Shown one piece after another: positions 1 through 9,302 of a stretch of 64,000 nt of DNA. The position numbers and the translations under genes were made by a program. The notes under the pieces were generated by a model. The model made no database searches, was not told where the DNA came from, and saw nothing but the letters and a program-made list of their open reading frames with translations. This DNA is from Colwellia piezophila ATCC BAA-637. GTDB lineage: Bacteria; Pseudomonadota; Gammaproteobacteria; Enterobacterales; Alteromonadaceae. The stretch covers positions 186,001 to 250,000 of the forward strand of contig NZ_KB905164.1 of the NCBI RefSeq assembly GCF_000378625.1. The letters are read 5' to 3'. Position 1 is the first letter of the stretch, and the number at the start of each line of letters is the position of its first letter.

Positions 1-607
1 TAGCTATCACACACGTAGGTAAGCCAGAAAATATTGCCTTTGAAAAACCTTTCGTTTTATTTTCCTGAGATAAGAACCAATCAATTAAACTGAAACTTGA
101 AGATAACTCATGGCCAATAATTGACGTTCTAAGCGTTAAATGCGGTGCATAATCAACTTCTCCTAGACTTTTACTTTTACCATACAAGTCAATAGCATCT
201 GGAATATCATTTTCTAGATATCCTCCTTTTGTCCCAGCAAAAATACAGTCAGTTGAAAAATGTATAAATTTAGCTTCAAGGCGAGTACAAATACGGGCCA
301 GTTGATGAGGCAATAACGAGTTAATTACAATAGCATCAGTATGTTGTTTAGCAATATCGAGCTGTTTAATTAACCCAATACAGTTGATAACGACGTCCGG
401 CTTTAAATTGGCAATTACAGCTTCAATATTATTAATATTATCAACGTCAATACCTTCAATTATTTGATCCCGAAAGTCTATAAAAAAACGTTCTTTTCCA
501 TCGATATTACGTACAGTCCCATATACATCTAACCCAGAATACTCACTTAAATTACTGAATAAGCTATAGCCTAACATCCCTGTCGCACCAATTATTAAAA
601 CTTTCAT
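1..607 (-). CDS. RmlD-like NAD(P)-dependent sugar-nucleotide reductase (partial)
   Basis: The gene starts with ATG at 607 and runs off the left edge, so only about 202 N-terminal residues are visible. The N-terminus has the Rossmann motif GATGMLG (residues 7-13). A later YGKSK gives the YxxxK catalytic pair of short-chain dehydrogenases. The overall look is the RmlD (dTDP-4-dehydrorhamnose reductase) family. It starts directly after the stop of the CapE/FnlA-type dehydratase. Established pathways pair such a dehydratase with an RmlD-like reductase to make UDP-2-acetamido-2,6-dideoxy-L-hexoses (UDP-L-RhaNAc, then UDP-L-QuiNAc or UDP-L-FucNAc). I infer that role here. A UDP-sugar 2-epimerase would be expected just beyond the window. 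dTDP-rhamnose synthesis is less likely, since rmlA, rmlB and rmlC are not seen. Confidence 0.75.
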   Translation of the reverse strand, partial: MKVLIIGATGMLGYSLFSNLSEYSGLDVYGTVRNIDGKERFFIDFRDQIIEGIDVDNINNIEAVIANLKPDVVINCIGLIKQLDIAKQHTDAIVINSLLPHQLARICTRLEAKFIHFSTDCIFAGTKGGYLENDIPDAIDLYGKSKSLGEVDYAPHLTLRTSIIGHELSSSFSLIDWFLSQENKTKGFSKAIFSGLPTCVIA

Positions 608-1642
608 TTAAACGCCTTCAGGTATTATTAAATTACCAGCTTCAATGTCTCGCATAAAATCTAACTTTCTTAATAGCGTTTTCATGCCATCAACATCTAA
701 ACGTTGTGTGTTGTGTGAATTATAGTCTTCTACTTGAGAGAGATCTTTTTCACCCTCTTCAAAATACTTAGAATAATTTAAATCACGGTTATCAGCTGGT
801 ATACGGTAATATTCACCTTGGTCCTGAGCAACAAACATTTCCTCTCTACTACATAAAGCTTCAAAAAGTTTTTCACCATGGCGTGTACCAATTATGTTTA
901 CTTTATGTTCAGGTTTTTTCATTAAACTAAAAATTGCTTGAGTTAACACATCAATTGTCGCACCTGGGGCTTTTTGTACAAAAATATCACCATTAACTCC
1001 ATTGGTGAATGCATGAATAACTAGATCTACAGCATCATCTAAAGTCATCATAAAACGGGTCATATTAGGATCCGTTACAGTAAGCGCAGTTCCCTCAATA
1101 ATTTGACGACAAAACAACGGAATAACACTACCTCGAGATGCCATCACATTACCGTAACGAGTGGTACAAATTGTCATACCTTTTGGAACATTACGCGACT
1201 TAGCAACAATCACTTTTTCCATCATCGCTTTAGATATACCCATCGCATTAATTGGATAAACAGCTTTATCAGTACTCAAACAAACAACATTTTTAACATT
1301 ATGGTTTATTGCAGCTTCAAGAACATTTTCAGTGCCTATAACATTCGTTTTAACCGCTTCTAAGGGATAAAACTCACAAGATGGTACTTGCTTTAATGCT
1401 GCTGCATGAAAGATAAAATCAACGCCTCGCATGCAATTTGAAACACTCTGGTAATCACGAACGTCACCAATGTAAAACTTTAATTTGTTTGAGTTAAAAG
1501 CTTTCCGCATATCATCTTGTTTTTTCTCATCACGTGAGAAAATACGAATTTCTTTTATATCACTATCAAGAAATCTTTTTAATACTGCATTACCGAAGGA
1601 GCCGGTACCTCCAGTAATTAGTAGTACTTTATTTTTAAACAT
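608..1642 (-). CDS. fnlA: UDP-GlcNAc 4,6-dehydratase/5-epimerase, CapE/FnlA/WbjB type
   Basis: Cytoplasmic extended SDR enzyme of the polysaccharide-biosynthesis (CapD-like) family, about 344 residues. It has the nucleotide-binding motif GGTGSFG (residues 11-17) and the block STDKAVYPINAMGISK. The usual catalytic tyrosine is replaced by Met134, with Lys138 four residues on. This MxxxK arrangement is the one known for Staphylococcus CapE. The reading frame extends 15 codons further upstream, but that would overlap the previous gene. ATG at 1642 is preceded by AGAGAGA at good spacing and lies one base after the preceding stop, so I prefer it. The product is expected to be the 4-keto-6-deoxy sugar passed to the RmlD-like reductase that follows. 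Confidence 0.9.
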   Translation of the reverse strand: MFKNKVLLITGGTGSFGNAVLKRFLDSDIKEIRIFSRDEKKQDDMRKAFNSNKLKFYIGDVRDYQSVSNCMRGVDFIFHAAALKQVPSCEFYPLEAVKTNVIGTENVLEAAINHNVKNVVCLSTDKAVYPINAMGISKAMMEKVIVAKSRNVPKGMTICTTRYGNVMASRGSVIPLFCRQIIEGTALTVTDPNMTRFMMTLDDAVDLVIHAFTNGVNGDIFVQKAPGATIDVLTQAIFSLMKKPEHKVNIIGTRHGEKLFEALCSREEMFVAQDQGEYYRIPADNRDLNYSKYFEEGEKDLSQVEDYNSHNTQRLDVDGMKTLLRKLDFMRDIEAGNLIIPEGV

Positions 1643-1643
1643 A

Positions 1644-2690
1644 TTATCTCTCTTTTTCAAAACTAGATATTTCGGGTAATAATGCATCTAACTTTTGAGT
1701 CATCTCTAACTTACATTTATTAAAATCAGATTCGGATATACCATCTCCATCTGATACACATAGAAATTTAATATTGTGTAAATCAATATTTTGCATATCT
1801 TGATATGTAAAAACGGCGATAGATAGGTGATCATAATGCATTTTAGGGGTGAATTTATTCCTTACCAAATTATAGAATCTGCATAAGTACTCTGTAATAT
1901 CGGTACTGCACCTAAACTTAGAAGAAACAGTTTCTTCCATAACCTTTGGTAAAATAGACCACAACTCACGATAGGTCGACTTTAAATGGGCTTGTGGTTG
2001 ATGGTATATATCAATCCACGTAAAACGGCGAGGAGAGATTAGGTTAAAAAATAAATTTTTACCCCTAGCCTTAATACTATAATTTTTTGACATAAACATT
2101 TCTGAAAAAAAATCTAATCTACTTTTATCAATGATTGAATTTAAGTTATCAATATTATTTTGTAGCATTTGAGCATTTAATTTATTCTTTGGCCTTAAAG
2201 TATTATAAATAAAATTATCTCGCCTAATAGACTGGGAAAAAAAATCTACTGGTAAATTATCATTGAAAAATCTTGTAGGTTCACAAAAGTCCAGTACAAA
2301 TGTATCATCATTAAATAGAATAAAATTCTCTGATAGATCATCCAACCATGCCAGATTTAATAAAATAGGATTAGCATTAAAGGTTGGAAGAACGTTATCA
2401 TCTTTAAAATAATCAGAATGTTTAACTATATTTAATCTTTCACAGTCGACATTTAACCAATCAGGTAAATGTCCCTCAGTGATGAAATGAACTTTTCGGA
2501 TCCAAGGTAAAAACTTTTCAATCCCTCGAAATAAGTACATCAACGTTCCCCAGTCATTATAACGGTTCCTAGATGATGCCACTTCAGAATTTGAGCTTGA
2601 TGGTTTATATTCTTGGTATTTTTTATACCAAGCCTTATCACTGCCATCAACCCAAGGAATAACTATATCAATTGCTTCTATATTGGTCAT
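1644..2690 (-). CDS. Stealth-family sugar-phosphate transferase
   Basis: 348-residue cytoplasmic protein with the conserved regions of the Stealth family. Near the N-terminus is DIVIPWVDGSD (CR1). It is followed by a CR2-like block containing RYNDWGTLMYLFRGIEKF, then FITEGHLPDWLN, LPTFNANPI and FILFNDDTF. Family members transfer hexose-1-phosphate from nucleotide sugars to make phosphodiester-linked capsular or exopolysaccharides, so this cluster probably makes a phosphate-containing glycan. Its start overlaps the end of wzy by 23 bases, and one base separates its stop from the dehydratase start, so the genes form one operon. Donor and acceptor sugars cannot be read from the sequence. Confidence 0.85.
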   Translation of the reverse strand: MTNIEAIDIVIPWVDGSDKAWYKKYQEYKPSSSNSEVASSRNRYNDWGTLMYLFRGIEKFLPWIRKVHFITEGHLPDWLNVDCERLNIVKHSDYFKDDNVLPTFNANPILLNLAWLDDLSENFILFNDDTFVLDFCEPTRFFNDNLPVDFFSQSIRRDNFIYNTLRPKNKLNAQMLQNNIDNLNSIIDKSRLDFFSEMFMSKNYSIKARGKNLFFNLISPRRFTWIDIYHQPQAHLKSTYRELWSILPKVMEETVSSKFRCSTDITEYLCRFYNLVRNKFTPKMHYDHLSIAVFTYQDMQNIDLHNIKFLCVSDGDGISESDFNKCKLEMTQKLDALLPEISSFEKER

Positions 2691-3996
2691 GAAATCTTTT
2701 ACTATCTCTAATGTAAATAAGTGAAATTGTGAATATTATAATTGACATGAAATGCATATGAGCAAAGACTTCACCTTTTATTTGCAAAATAACTGTATAA
2801 ATAAACAATGTTGATATAAATACTTTGTAATTTGGATAAATTGGTTTTCTATTTTGTAAAAATGGTATAAAGAACAATCCCAGATGAAATATAATAACTA
2901 ACAATAGGCCTGGTAAACCCCAAAATAGTATCTGACGAAAATAACCAGAATCAGTATGCATAAAATACGAACCATCTATATTAATATATCTTGCTTGTCC
3001 GTGTGCGAAATCATTGATTGTCAATGGGACACTTAACATAGATGTTAAATGATCAGTAGATCGAGTTGAAAAACTGCCAGTTTCCAAATAACTATAAATA
3101 AATTCAAATACAAAAGGTAAAAGTTCATTTATTATTTTATCAAGTAACTCAATAGGAATGAATAAAAATGCAAAGCAAGTGGCAGATAAAATGATAATCA
3201 TCAAGGATTTCAGAGCAATATAATAAGAGGATGGTTTGTTATAATTTAAAAGAAAATATAACATTAAAGCAAAGCCTAAACCAATAAAAAATGTCCTACC
3301 TGTAAACATTCCTCCTAGACAAAGTAGTAAGAAAAATAATACATTTGACTTCCACAGCGTCCCCTTAAATGTAGAAATATAATAAACAAATACCATCATT
3401 GCTAAACCATATATCGAAGCTAAAGCAAAAAAGACATTTCCAGCTAAAGCAAGCCCTCTAATTCCCCCATAGTTCTCAGATTTTTCTGTGATATTGTCAG
3501 GTTGAAAAAATTGTACAATATTCAAGAAAGAAGGCGAAATAAATGCTATTAACTGGATTAATGATTGAATAGCAAATGCATACAATATAAATTCTAAAAA
3601 TGTTTTTAAGCTTATATTACTGTTATTTAAATAAACTAGCGGAATTAACACAAGGAATAAATAGATACATTGAACTATCCTAGGCAAAGAAAATCCTGCC
3701 TGAGCATGGTTTTGTGAAAAAATTATTGCTAGGTATGTGCAAAAACCAAGTAGTAATAAATAAGATAAACAAAATATCGTATAACGGTTCTTATATACAA
3801 AAAGAGAATTTTTTATAGAGACCCGCTTTTTTAAAGCTAGACCTAAAAAACTTAGTAAACAGGATAGTACAATGCTATTTTTTATAATAGGTATATTAAA
3901 TGAGAAAATAAAACAGAATACAACTACTACTCCTAGTACTTTATCTAATAATTTAACTTTTGGTGTAAAATTGGTAAAAATAAAATATTGAGACAT
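2668..3996 (-). CDS. wzy: O-antigen/polysaccharide polymerase Wzy-like membrane protein
   Basis: 442-residue polytopic inner-membrane protein with about ten to twelve hydrophobic segments. A large periplasmic-type loop lies before the last segments (roughly residues 285-360, containing YSYLETGSFSTRSTDHL and HTDSGYFRQILFWGLPG). This topology, and the position between a flippase, glycosyltransferases and Stealth, fits Wzy, which polymerises undecaprenyl-PP-linked repeat units in the periplasm. Sequence conservation in Wzy is low, so the call rests on topology and context. It overlaps the next gene by 23 bases. A WaaL-like ligase is the main alternative. Confidence 0.7.
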   Translation of the reverse strand: MSQYFIFTNFTPKVKLLDKVLGVVVVFCFIFSFNIPIIKNSIVLSCLLSFLGLALKKRVSIKNSLFVYKNRYTIFCLSYLLLLGFCTYLAIIFSQNHAQAGFSLPRIVQCIYLFLVLIPLVYLNNSNISLKTFLEFILYAFAIQSLIQLIAFISPSFLNIVQFFQPDNITEKSENYGGIRGLALAGNVFFALASIYGLAMMVFVYYISTFKGTLWKSNVLFFLLLCLGGMFTGRTFFIGLGFALMLYFLLNYNKPSSYYIALKSLMIIILSATCFAFLFIPIELLDKIINELLPFVFEFIYSYLETGSFSTRSTDHLTSMLSVPLTINDFAHGQARYINIDGSYFMHTDSGYFRQILFWGLPGLLLVIIFHLGLFFIPFLQNRKPIYPNYKVFISTLFIYTVILQIKGEVFAHMHFMSIIIFTISLIYIRDSKRFHDQYRSN

Positions 3997-4001
3997 AAAA
4001 T

Positions 4002-4955
4002 TTAATGGCTATTCTTAGGTATTAGCCCTGATTTTTTCAACACCAAACTAAAATAAGACTTTAACATAACCATACTATTAACCATTGAGGTTTTTGTCAT
4101 TGCAATTAAGATCAATAATATCTTCAAAATGCCAATATCTGTATTTATTCGACTATAATAAAATAATATTTCAGGGTAATCTTTTTTAGATAATAAGATT
4201 TTTATCATATTTAAAGTGAGCTCACTCTCTTTATCAAAGTCCTTGCTATTTTCTCCTAATATAGAAAGAAAATATTCAAATTTTAATTTTTCAGCATTTA
4301 TCAGTTGTTCAAAATTAGTTTTTTGAGTTATTTGTGTTGTTGTTAATCGATAACGTAATAATACTTGCTGTATATTATATACGCTTCCAAATTTTGACAG
4401 CTCAATCCACAATTTATAATCTTCAACATGTAAATAATTAATATCATAGCGTAAAGCATTATCAACTATAATTTTATTTCTTATCATCACTGTCGGATGT
4501 GCCAATGGCGAGTTTACTAAAAACTGAGAGCGAATCTCTTTATCTGTTTCTTTTGAAACAAAATTAAAGAGCCTATTTTTACCTGAGCTTATAAAAGAGA
4601 TTTGTGATCCACAAAGTACATAGTCAGAATTACCTTCTAAGAAGTCGACTTGAGTTTTAAGACGACAACTTATCGCCACATCATCACAATCCATCCTAGC
4701 AATATATTTTCCATTACAATGCTCTAAACCTTTATTCAATGTATGAATAAGTTTAAGGTTCTTCTCATTCTTAATGTAAATAATTCTAGAGTCATCATAC
4801 TCAAGTATCATTTTTTCACTTGAATCAGTAGACCCATCATTAATAATAATAAATTCAAAATTATTAAATGTTTGCGATAAAATACTATCTATTGCTTCTT
4901 TAAGATACATTTCCCCATTATAGACGGGCATAAGTACACTTACTAATGGATTCAA
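4002..4955 (-). CDS. Family 2 glycosyltransferase
   Basis: 317 residues with a GT-A fold family 2 N-terminus: VSVLMPVYNGEMYLKEAIDSIL, then IIINDGSTD and KGLEHCNGKYIARMDCDD, the last carrying the metal-binding DxD-like DCDD. It probably adds one sugar of the repeat unit on the cytoplasmic face. The C-terminal 60 residues are hydrophobic in places and may associate with the membrane. It lies five bases from wzy and within the polysaccharide operon. The sugar and linkage cannot be predicted. Confidence 0.88.
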   Translation of the reverse strand: MNPLVSVLMPVYNGEMYLKEAIDSILSQTFNNFEFIIINDGSTDSSEKMILEYDDSRIIYIKNEKNLKLIHTLNKGLEHCNGKYIARMDCDDVAISCRLKTQVDFLEGNSDYVLCGSQISFISSGKNRLFNFVSKETDKEIRSQFLVNSPLAHPTVMIRNKIIVDNALRYDINYLHVEDYKLWIELSKFGSVYNIQQVLLRYRLTTTQITQKTNFEQLINAEKLKFEYFLSILGENSKDFDKESELTLNMIKILLSKKDYPEILFYYSRINTDIGILKILLILIAMTKTSMVNSMVMLKSYFSLVLKKSGLIPKNSH

Positions 4956-5024
4956 TTTTAACCTCTACTTCTAATTAAATACTTTAATTACGGATAAATT
5001 TATAAAAACAGGAGAACTATACAA

Positions 5025-6485
5025 TTAACCAAGTTTATTTTTAAAAAAATAATACACAGTTTTAACAGAGTTAAATATGCCAAACCTTAGTAACATTAAT
5101 TTTAATTTATTAATGATCACCAGCTTAAATAGAGTCGCGTTCATCTTTATTTTTGAAGCTAACTTTGCCTTTTTTGACCGGCGATCATCGATTATACCAT
5201 CAATTAAATCAATATCTTTAAAGTCTTTAACTTCACCTCGATGCCTCTTAAATAGAACTAACTCTTGAGCTGAGTAAAATGTAATATCAAAATAATAAAA
5301 GTGTGAATATGGATTTTGGTATATATTAGAAAATGAATTGTGACCATTATTATCACCATGATAATCCATGTTATCGTAATGGAGATCATTAACAGCTAAG
5401 TAATCTATATCGTTAGGCTCTCTTAAGCTCAACAAGCCTAGTAATGAACTTCCACTCAGAATAAATTTAGACTTAATTTGTAATTTATTTTTAGAGATAT
5501 AGATAATTTGCTTAAGGTATTCGGGAAACTTGTAGTTTTCTATTGTATTTAAAATATTTTCGATATTAGGGTTTAATGCAAATTTTGTTAATGCATAAGA
5601 GTCATTCTGGTCATCACAAATATGCACAGAGTGCTTCCCAAGACCTAAGCCAGATCTAACTTTATCTTTAAGATCTATAACCTTATTTTGATTATTTACC
5701 TTAAAAATAAATACCTTCAATTGATTTAACCCCGTACAAGGTTTAGATTTCCCTTCTGCTCCTAAAAAGTTATCTTCAGGAATTCCTAGCCATCCCTCAT
5801 TCAAATAAGTATTAATCACAAAGTTCTTAATACCAAAGGTATTAAGGTTAAGCTCTTGCTCCAAAACCACATTATCAAACAATTTATTTACATCAACTTT
5901 ACTACTCGGCCAAACAACACCAGTCAAAACATCTTTTTGATATTTTTGCATTATTGAAACAGCTTGATATAAGGAGTATTTTTCAAAATTTAATTTTGAA
6001 AAATACTTAAATCCATAATCCACCATTCCCTCGTCACAAACAATGCATTTTATTTTCTTATTGAAATATAATGCTGCTGCTATACGATGTGCTCCATTGA
6101 GTGGCTCTAAACTATTATTAACAGGTATCAAACTAACATCAGAATCAAAACCTCTAAGTTGAATAGAAGATATTATGCTTTTAAAATACTTAAAGTAAGA
6201 TTGAATTCCATCTTTATTTTTATTACCATTCTCTTTACACGTACCGTCAGTAATGGCGACTATATGCTTTTCATACAAGCTGGTAGAATAATCATTTTTT
6301 ATTCCTGCCTGAACACTAGGTATTGCTTGTAATTTTATAAAAATATCTAATCGATTTACTAAATTTAAATCAGTTGCATCTAGTTCCAAAACTCTAAATT
6401 TTGTCTGTTTCTTAATATAGAAGTTATCAACTAAATTCAATAACTCGCCACCTTGCACATAACCATCACTACTTGTTTCAATCAT
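5025..6485 (-). CDS. Unrecognised protein: ParB-like N-terminal region plus nucleotidyltransferase-fold C-terminal region
   Basis: 486 residues; I do not recognise the family. Around residues 115-150 is VNNSLEPLNGAHRIAAALYF; the NGAHRI core resembles the GxxR-type motif of ParB/sulfiredoxin-like domains, which bind or hydrolyse nucleotides. Around residues 343-365 is a GSS motif, eleven further residues, then DID followed by YLAV. This matches the hG[GS]-x(9-13)-Dh[DE]h signature of nucleotidyltransferase-fold enzymes. The two regions are joined by about 190 residues without clear motifs. The gene sits 7 bases after wzx and 69 bases before the GT2 gene in the polysaccharide operon, suggesting a role in modifying the glycan (for example transfer of a nucleotidyl or phospho group). 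No function is claimed. Confidence 0.6.
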   Translation of the reverse strand: MIETSSDGYVQGGELLNLVDNFYIKKQTKFRVLELDATDLNLVNRLDIFIKLQAIPSVQAGIKNDYSTSLYEKHIVAITDGTCKENGNKNKDGIQSYFKYFKSIISSIQLRGFDSDVSLIPVNNSLEPLNGAHRIAAALYFNKKIKCIVCDEGMVDYGFKYFSKLNFEKYSLYQAVSIMQKYQKDVLTGVVWPSSKVDVNKLFDNVVLEQELNLNTFGIKNFVINTYLNEGWLGIPEDNFLGAEGKSKPCTGLNQLKVFIFKVNNQNKVIDLKDKVRSGLGLGKHSVHICDDQNDSYALTKFALNPNIENILNTIENYKFPEYLKQIIYISKNKLQIKSKFILSGSSLLGLLSLREPNDIDYLAVNDLHYDNMDYHGDNNGHNSFSNIYQNPYSHFYYFDITFYSAQELVLFKRHRGEVKDFKDIDLIDGIIDDRRSKKAKLASKIKMNATLFKLVIINKLKLMLLRFGIFNSVKTVYYFFKNKLG

Positions 6486-6492
6486 TATAATT

Positions 6493-7728
6493 TCACTTAA
6501 ACCTAAAATACAAACTCAACCTGGAAAAAAGCACCACTAATTCACTAATGAGTACACAATAGACGAGGTTTATTGGGGTAATACCTTCTAAGTAATAGAG
6601 GGTAATTAACATCAAAACTTGAATTGTTGATGCTAAATATACTGTATAATTTACTAACTTGGTTTTATTAATCGATGCAAACAATGGGTATCCGTAATTA
6701 ACAGATAAGAAATTAACTAATGCACAAATTAAAAAAACATCTAATATATTGGATGAACTCTCAAATACCGGCCCAAAAAACCACACAACTATATATGATG
6801 TAAAATCATATATAATAATCACAGAAACAATAGGTAACAGCAAAATAAAAGTAGCAAGTACATACTGGTGTAACACTTTTACATTATTGGTTCTCGATAG
6901 GTAGGGAAAAAAAGCCTGGCTCACTGCATATGTTAGGTTTTGACATGCCTGGTAAATTTTTTCAGCACTAGAATACAGTGCAACATTATTTATATTTGAA
7001 ATGCTGCCTAAGATAATTGAATTAAATGTTGAATATGAACTTACTGATAATCGAGATAAAAAGTACCCAAAATTATCTAAAATCAATTTTTTTATATAAA
7101 GAAAACTAACTTTTTTAAATTTGTATTTCTCACGGTTAATTTGTTTATAAGAAAAAATTAAGGAAATACAATTCCCTATAGCTAAAGAAATAAATACATA
7201 AGCTAAATCAGCAATACTATGAACAAAAAGCAAAACCAATAAAACATATATTATTTTTGAAAGAACAGAGTACAGTACAATAAGTTTGAATTTTTCAATA
7301 CCTTGAAAAAACCAATTAATCTGAAAACCTTGAGTGATAATCAAAGCATACATTGATAATATCAAACTAGCTGTTATCCCTTTTTCTTCGAAAAAGCGAA
7401 AATCAACTAAAAGAAAAAACACACATCCAAATGCCCCAATAGCTATTATAAATAAAAACTTTATAAATATAACCCCACTTATATAAGAGGATATTTTTTG
7501 GTAGTTTAACTTATTCTTAGCTATATATTCAGGAGACGAAACCCCAAAGCCATAATCTGTCACTATAAATAACAACATACAAAAAGCCAAAGAAAATGAA
7601 AGTATACCAAACCCTTCTAGCCCAAGAGATCTTGTTAAGTAAGGTAATATAATGAAAGGAGACAAATAATTCAAAAATTGCAAAAAAACTAAAGCTGCAC
7701 TATTTTCAAGTAGCCTATTACTTTTCAT
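6493..7728 (-). CDS. wzx: Polysaccharide repeat-unit flippase Wzx
   Basis: 411-residue polytopic membrane protein of the MOP/PST exporter type. The N-terminal segment contains SAALVFLQFLNYLSPFIILP followed by YLTRSLGLEGFGILSFS, typical of Wzx proteins. About 12 hydrophobic segments follow. It would flip undecaprenyl-PP-linked repeat units across the inner membrane, working with Wzy and Wzz. It is the first gene of the tightly packed block that runs to the left edge; a 203-base AT-rich gap separates it from wecA, so a second promoter there is possible. Confidence 0.85.
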   Translation of the reverse strand: MKSNRLLENSAALVFLQFLNYLSPFIILPYLTRSLGLEGFGILSFSLAFCMLLFIVTDYGFGVSSPEYIAKNKLNYQKISSYISGVIFIKFLFIIAIGAFGCVFFLLVDFRFFEEKGITASLILSMYALIITQGFQINWFFQGIEKFKLIVLYSVLSKIIYVLLVLLFVHSIADLAYVFISLAIGNCISLIFSYKQINREKYKFKKVSFLYIKKLILDNFGYFLSRLSVSSYSTFNSIILGSISNINNVALYSSAEKIYQACQNLTYAVSQAFFPYLSRTNNVKVLHQYVLATFILLLPIVSVIIIYDFTSYIVVWFFGPVFESSSNILDVFLICALVNFLSVNYGYPLFASINKTKLVNYTVYLASTIQVLMLITLYYLEGITPINLVYCVLISELVVLFSRLSLYFRFK

Positions 7729-7931
7729 TATATTTAGAAGCCTTAAAATGTATTTGGAACTAATGCAATATTCATGAGCTTAATATAATAGTACGAAGGA
7801 TAAATCCCTTTAATTCAAAAAAGAATCTGATCACACGATAAAAAAATATTTACTGCTACTTAAAAATTGAAAATAAGAATAATAAATGAACTATTCCTTC
7901 AAGTGGAAAATTTAATAACTATCGTGATGTT

Positions 7932-8966
7932 TTAATTTATGATTCTTTTAACTATAAAGTTGTACAAAATAAAAGAGAGTATGAATAAAACAAATAATAC
8001 AATTTCAGATATTTGGTAATATTCTCCATACACTCCAATAGATGACATTAGAACCGAAACGATACTAATCACTATAAGTGTTTGTTTTGAAGACAGTCCT
8101 TTTCTCTGTAATATGTGATGTAGGTGATCTCTGTCCGGTTTAAATGGTGATTTACCATTCTTATACCTTCGAACAACAATTGCCAGCATGTCCATAAGAG
8201 GAATAGCGCAAATCCATAGTGCTGTCACCGGACGAAAAGATGCCTGTTCGCCTTGGGTACCCATGGTTAATAACCAAATAACACTTAAACCTACAAACAT
8301 ACTACCCGCATCACCCATAAATATTTTTTGAGATTCTTTTTTAAAGAACTTTTCAAAGAAGCCTAGGTTATACATTAAATAAGGTACTGTGGCCGTCGCT
8401 AGTATTAGAGGGTAACTTAAGTAATCTGTCTGACCACTGATAATAAATAAAATGGCAATTGAAGTGAAAGTGTTAATACTTAGGCTACCAATAAGGCCAT
8501 CGATACCGTCAATCATGTTGTAAGCATTTATTACTACGATAATACCTACATAAGTGAATACAATTCCTAATGGGCCTAACGTTACATCACCAAAGCCGAA
8601 TAAGTTACCTAAGTTTGAAATGTAGCCACCTACTCCGTATATCATCAAACTAGCAATAATAATTTGACCAACAATACGTACTCGTACTCTCAGATCGAAT
8701 TTGTCATCTAGGGCACCAATAAATACCATCATTGCTGAAGCAATAAGGTACATACGAAGTTCTAGAGTATTAGGTAACCATATTAGGCTGGCAGCAAGTA
8801 CAGCTAAGAATATTGAAATACCACCAATGAGGGGAATATGTCCCGCGTGCTGCTTACGCTCACATGGTTTATCAACTAAGCCGATTTCGATTGCTACCGG
8901 GTTAAAAAATTTAATAGCTAGGAAAGCAAATATAAATGCGGTAAAGGCTGTAGCGAAAATATACAT
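7932..8966 (-). CDS. wecA: Undecaprenyl-phosphate GlcNAc-1-phosphate transferase (WecA-like)
   Basis: 344-residue polytopic glycosyl-1-phosphate transferase of the WecA/MraY family. It has VDKPCERKQHAGHIPLIGG near the N-terminus, NAYNMIDGIDGL (catalytic Asp and Mg binding), IFMGDAGSMFVG, and DRDHLHHIL, the histidine motif typical of WecA/TagO enzymes. It starts repeat-unit assembly by putting a HexNAc-1-P on undecaprenyl phosphate at the inner membrane. It lies between wzz and wzx, so the cluster is Wzx/Wzy-dependent with its own initiating enzyme. Confidence 0.9.
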   Translation of the reverse strand: MYIFATAFTAFIFAFLAIKFFNPVAIEIGLVDKPCERKQHAGHIPLIGGISIFLAVLAASLIWLPNTLELRMYLIASAMMVFIGALDDKFDLRVRVRIVGQIIIASLMIYGVGGYISNLGNLFGFGDVTLGPLGIVFTYVGIIVVINAYNMIDGIDGLIGSLSINTFTSIAILFIISGQTDYLSYPLILATATVPYLMYNLGFFEKFFKKESQKIFMGDAGSMFVGLSVIWLLTMGTQGEQASFRPVTALWICAIPLMDMLAIVVRRYKNGKSPFKPDRDHLHHILQRKGLSSKQTLIVISIVSVLMSSIGVYGEYYQISEIVLFVLFILSFILYNFIVKRIIN

Positions 8967-9302
8967 AATAAGGTTCCTAAAATGCTCAATAGTCTAAAAG
9001 GCAATGTAAAAAATAAAAACGAAATGTGAAAAGTAAAAAGTGAAAAATGAAAAATGAAAAAATATTATTTTAGGTTCTTTAGTAAATTCCCTTTACCTAT
9101 TATCAATATAAATCGCTTAGTTTAAAGCGCGGAAAGTATAATAGATTTCTCCCTAAATTGCAGTAACATTCATACTTACTACTGTAATAGTTTGTTATTT
9201 TTGATATTTACCTTCAGTAAAATATTAATAGAGAAATGACTAATGCAATACTTATAGTGTCAAATCCGTATTATATTAAGCACTTTTAGTTAACGTACCT
9301 TA
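8967..9302 (-). promoter_or_regulatory. Leader region of wecA with A-rich tandem motif and candidate promoter
   Basis: This 336-base gap holds no ORF I can support. At 9020-9062 the plus strand has a degenerate run of short A-rich units (GTGAAAA, GTAAAAA, GTGAAAAAT, GAAAAATGAAAA). On the transcribed minus strand this is a pyrimidine-rich CATTTTT/CACTTTTT series 25-65 bases before the ATG. Upstream, on the minus strand, TATACT (9135-9140) could be a -10 element, with CTGCAA 17 bases further upstream as a weak -35. The promoter is a weak prediction. Confidence 0.35.
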
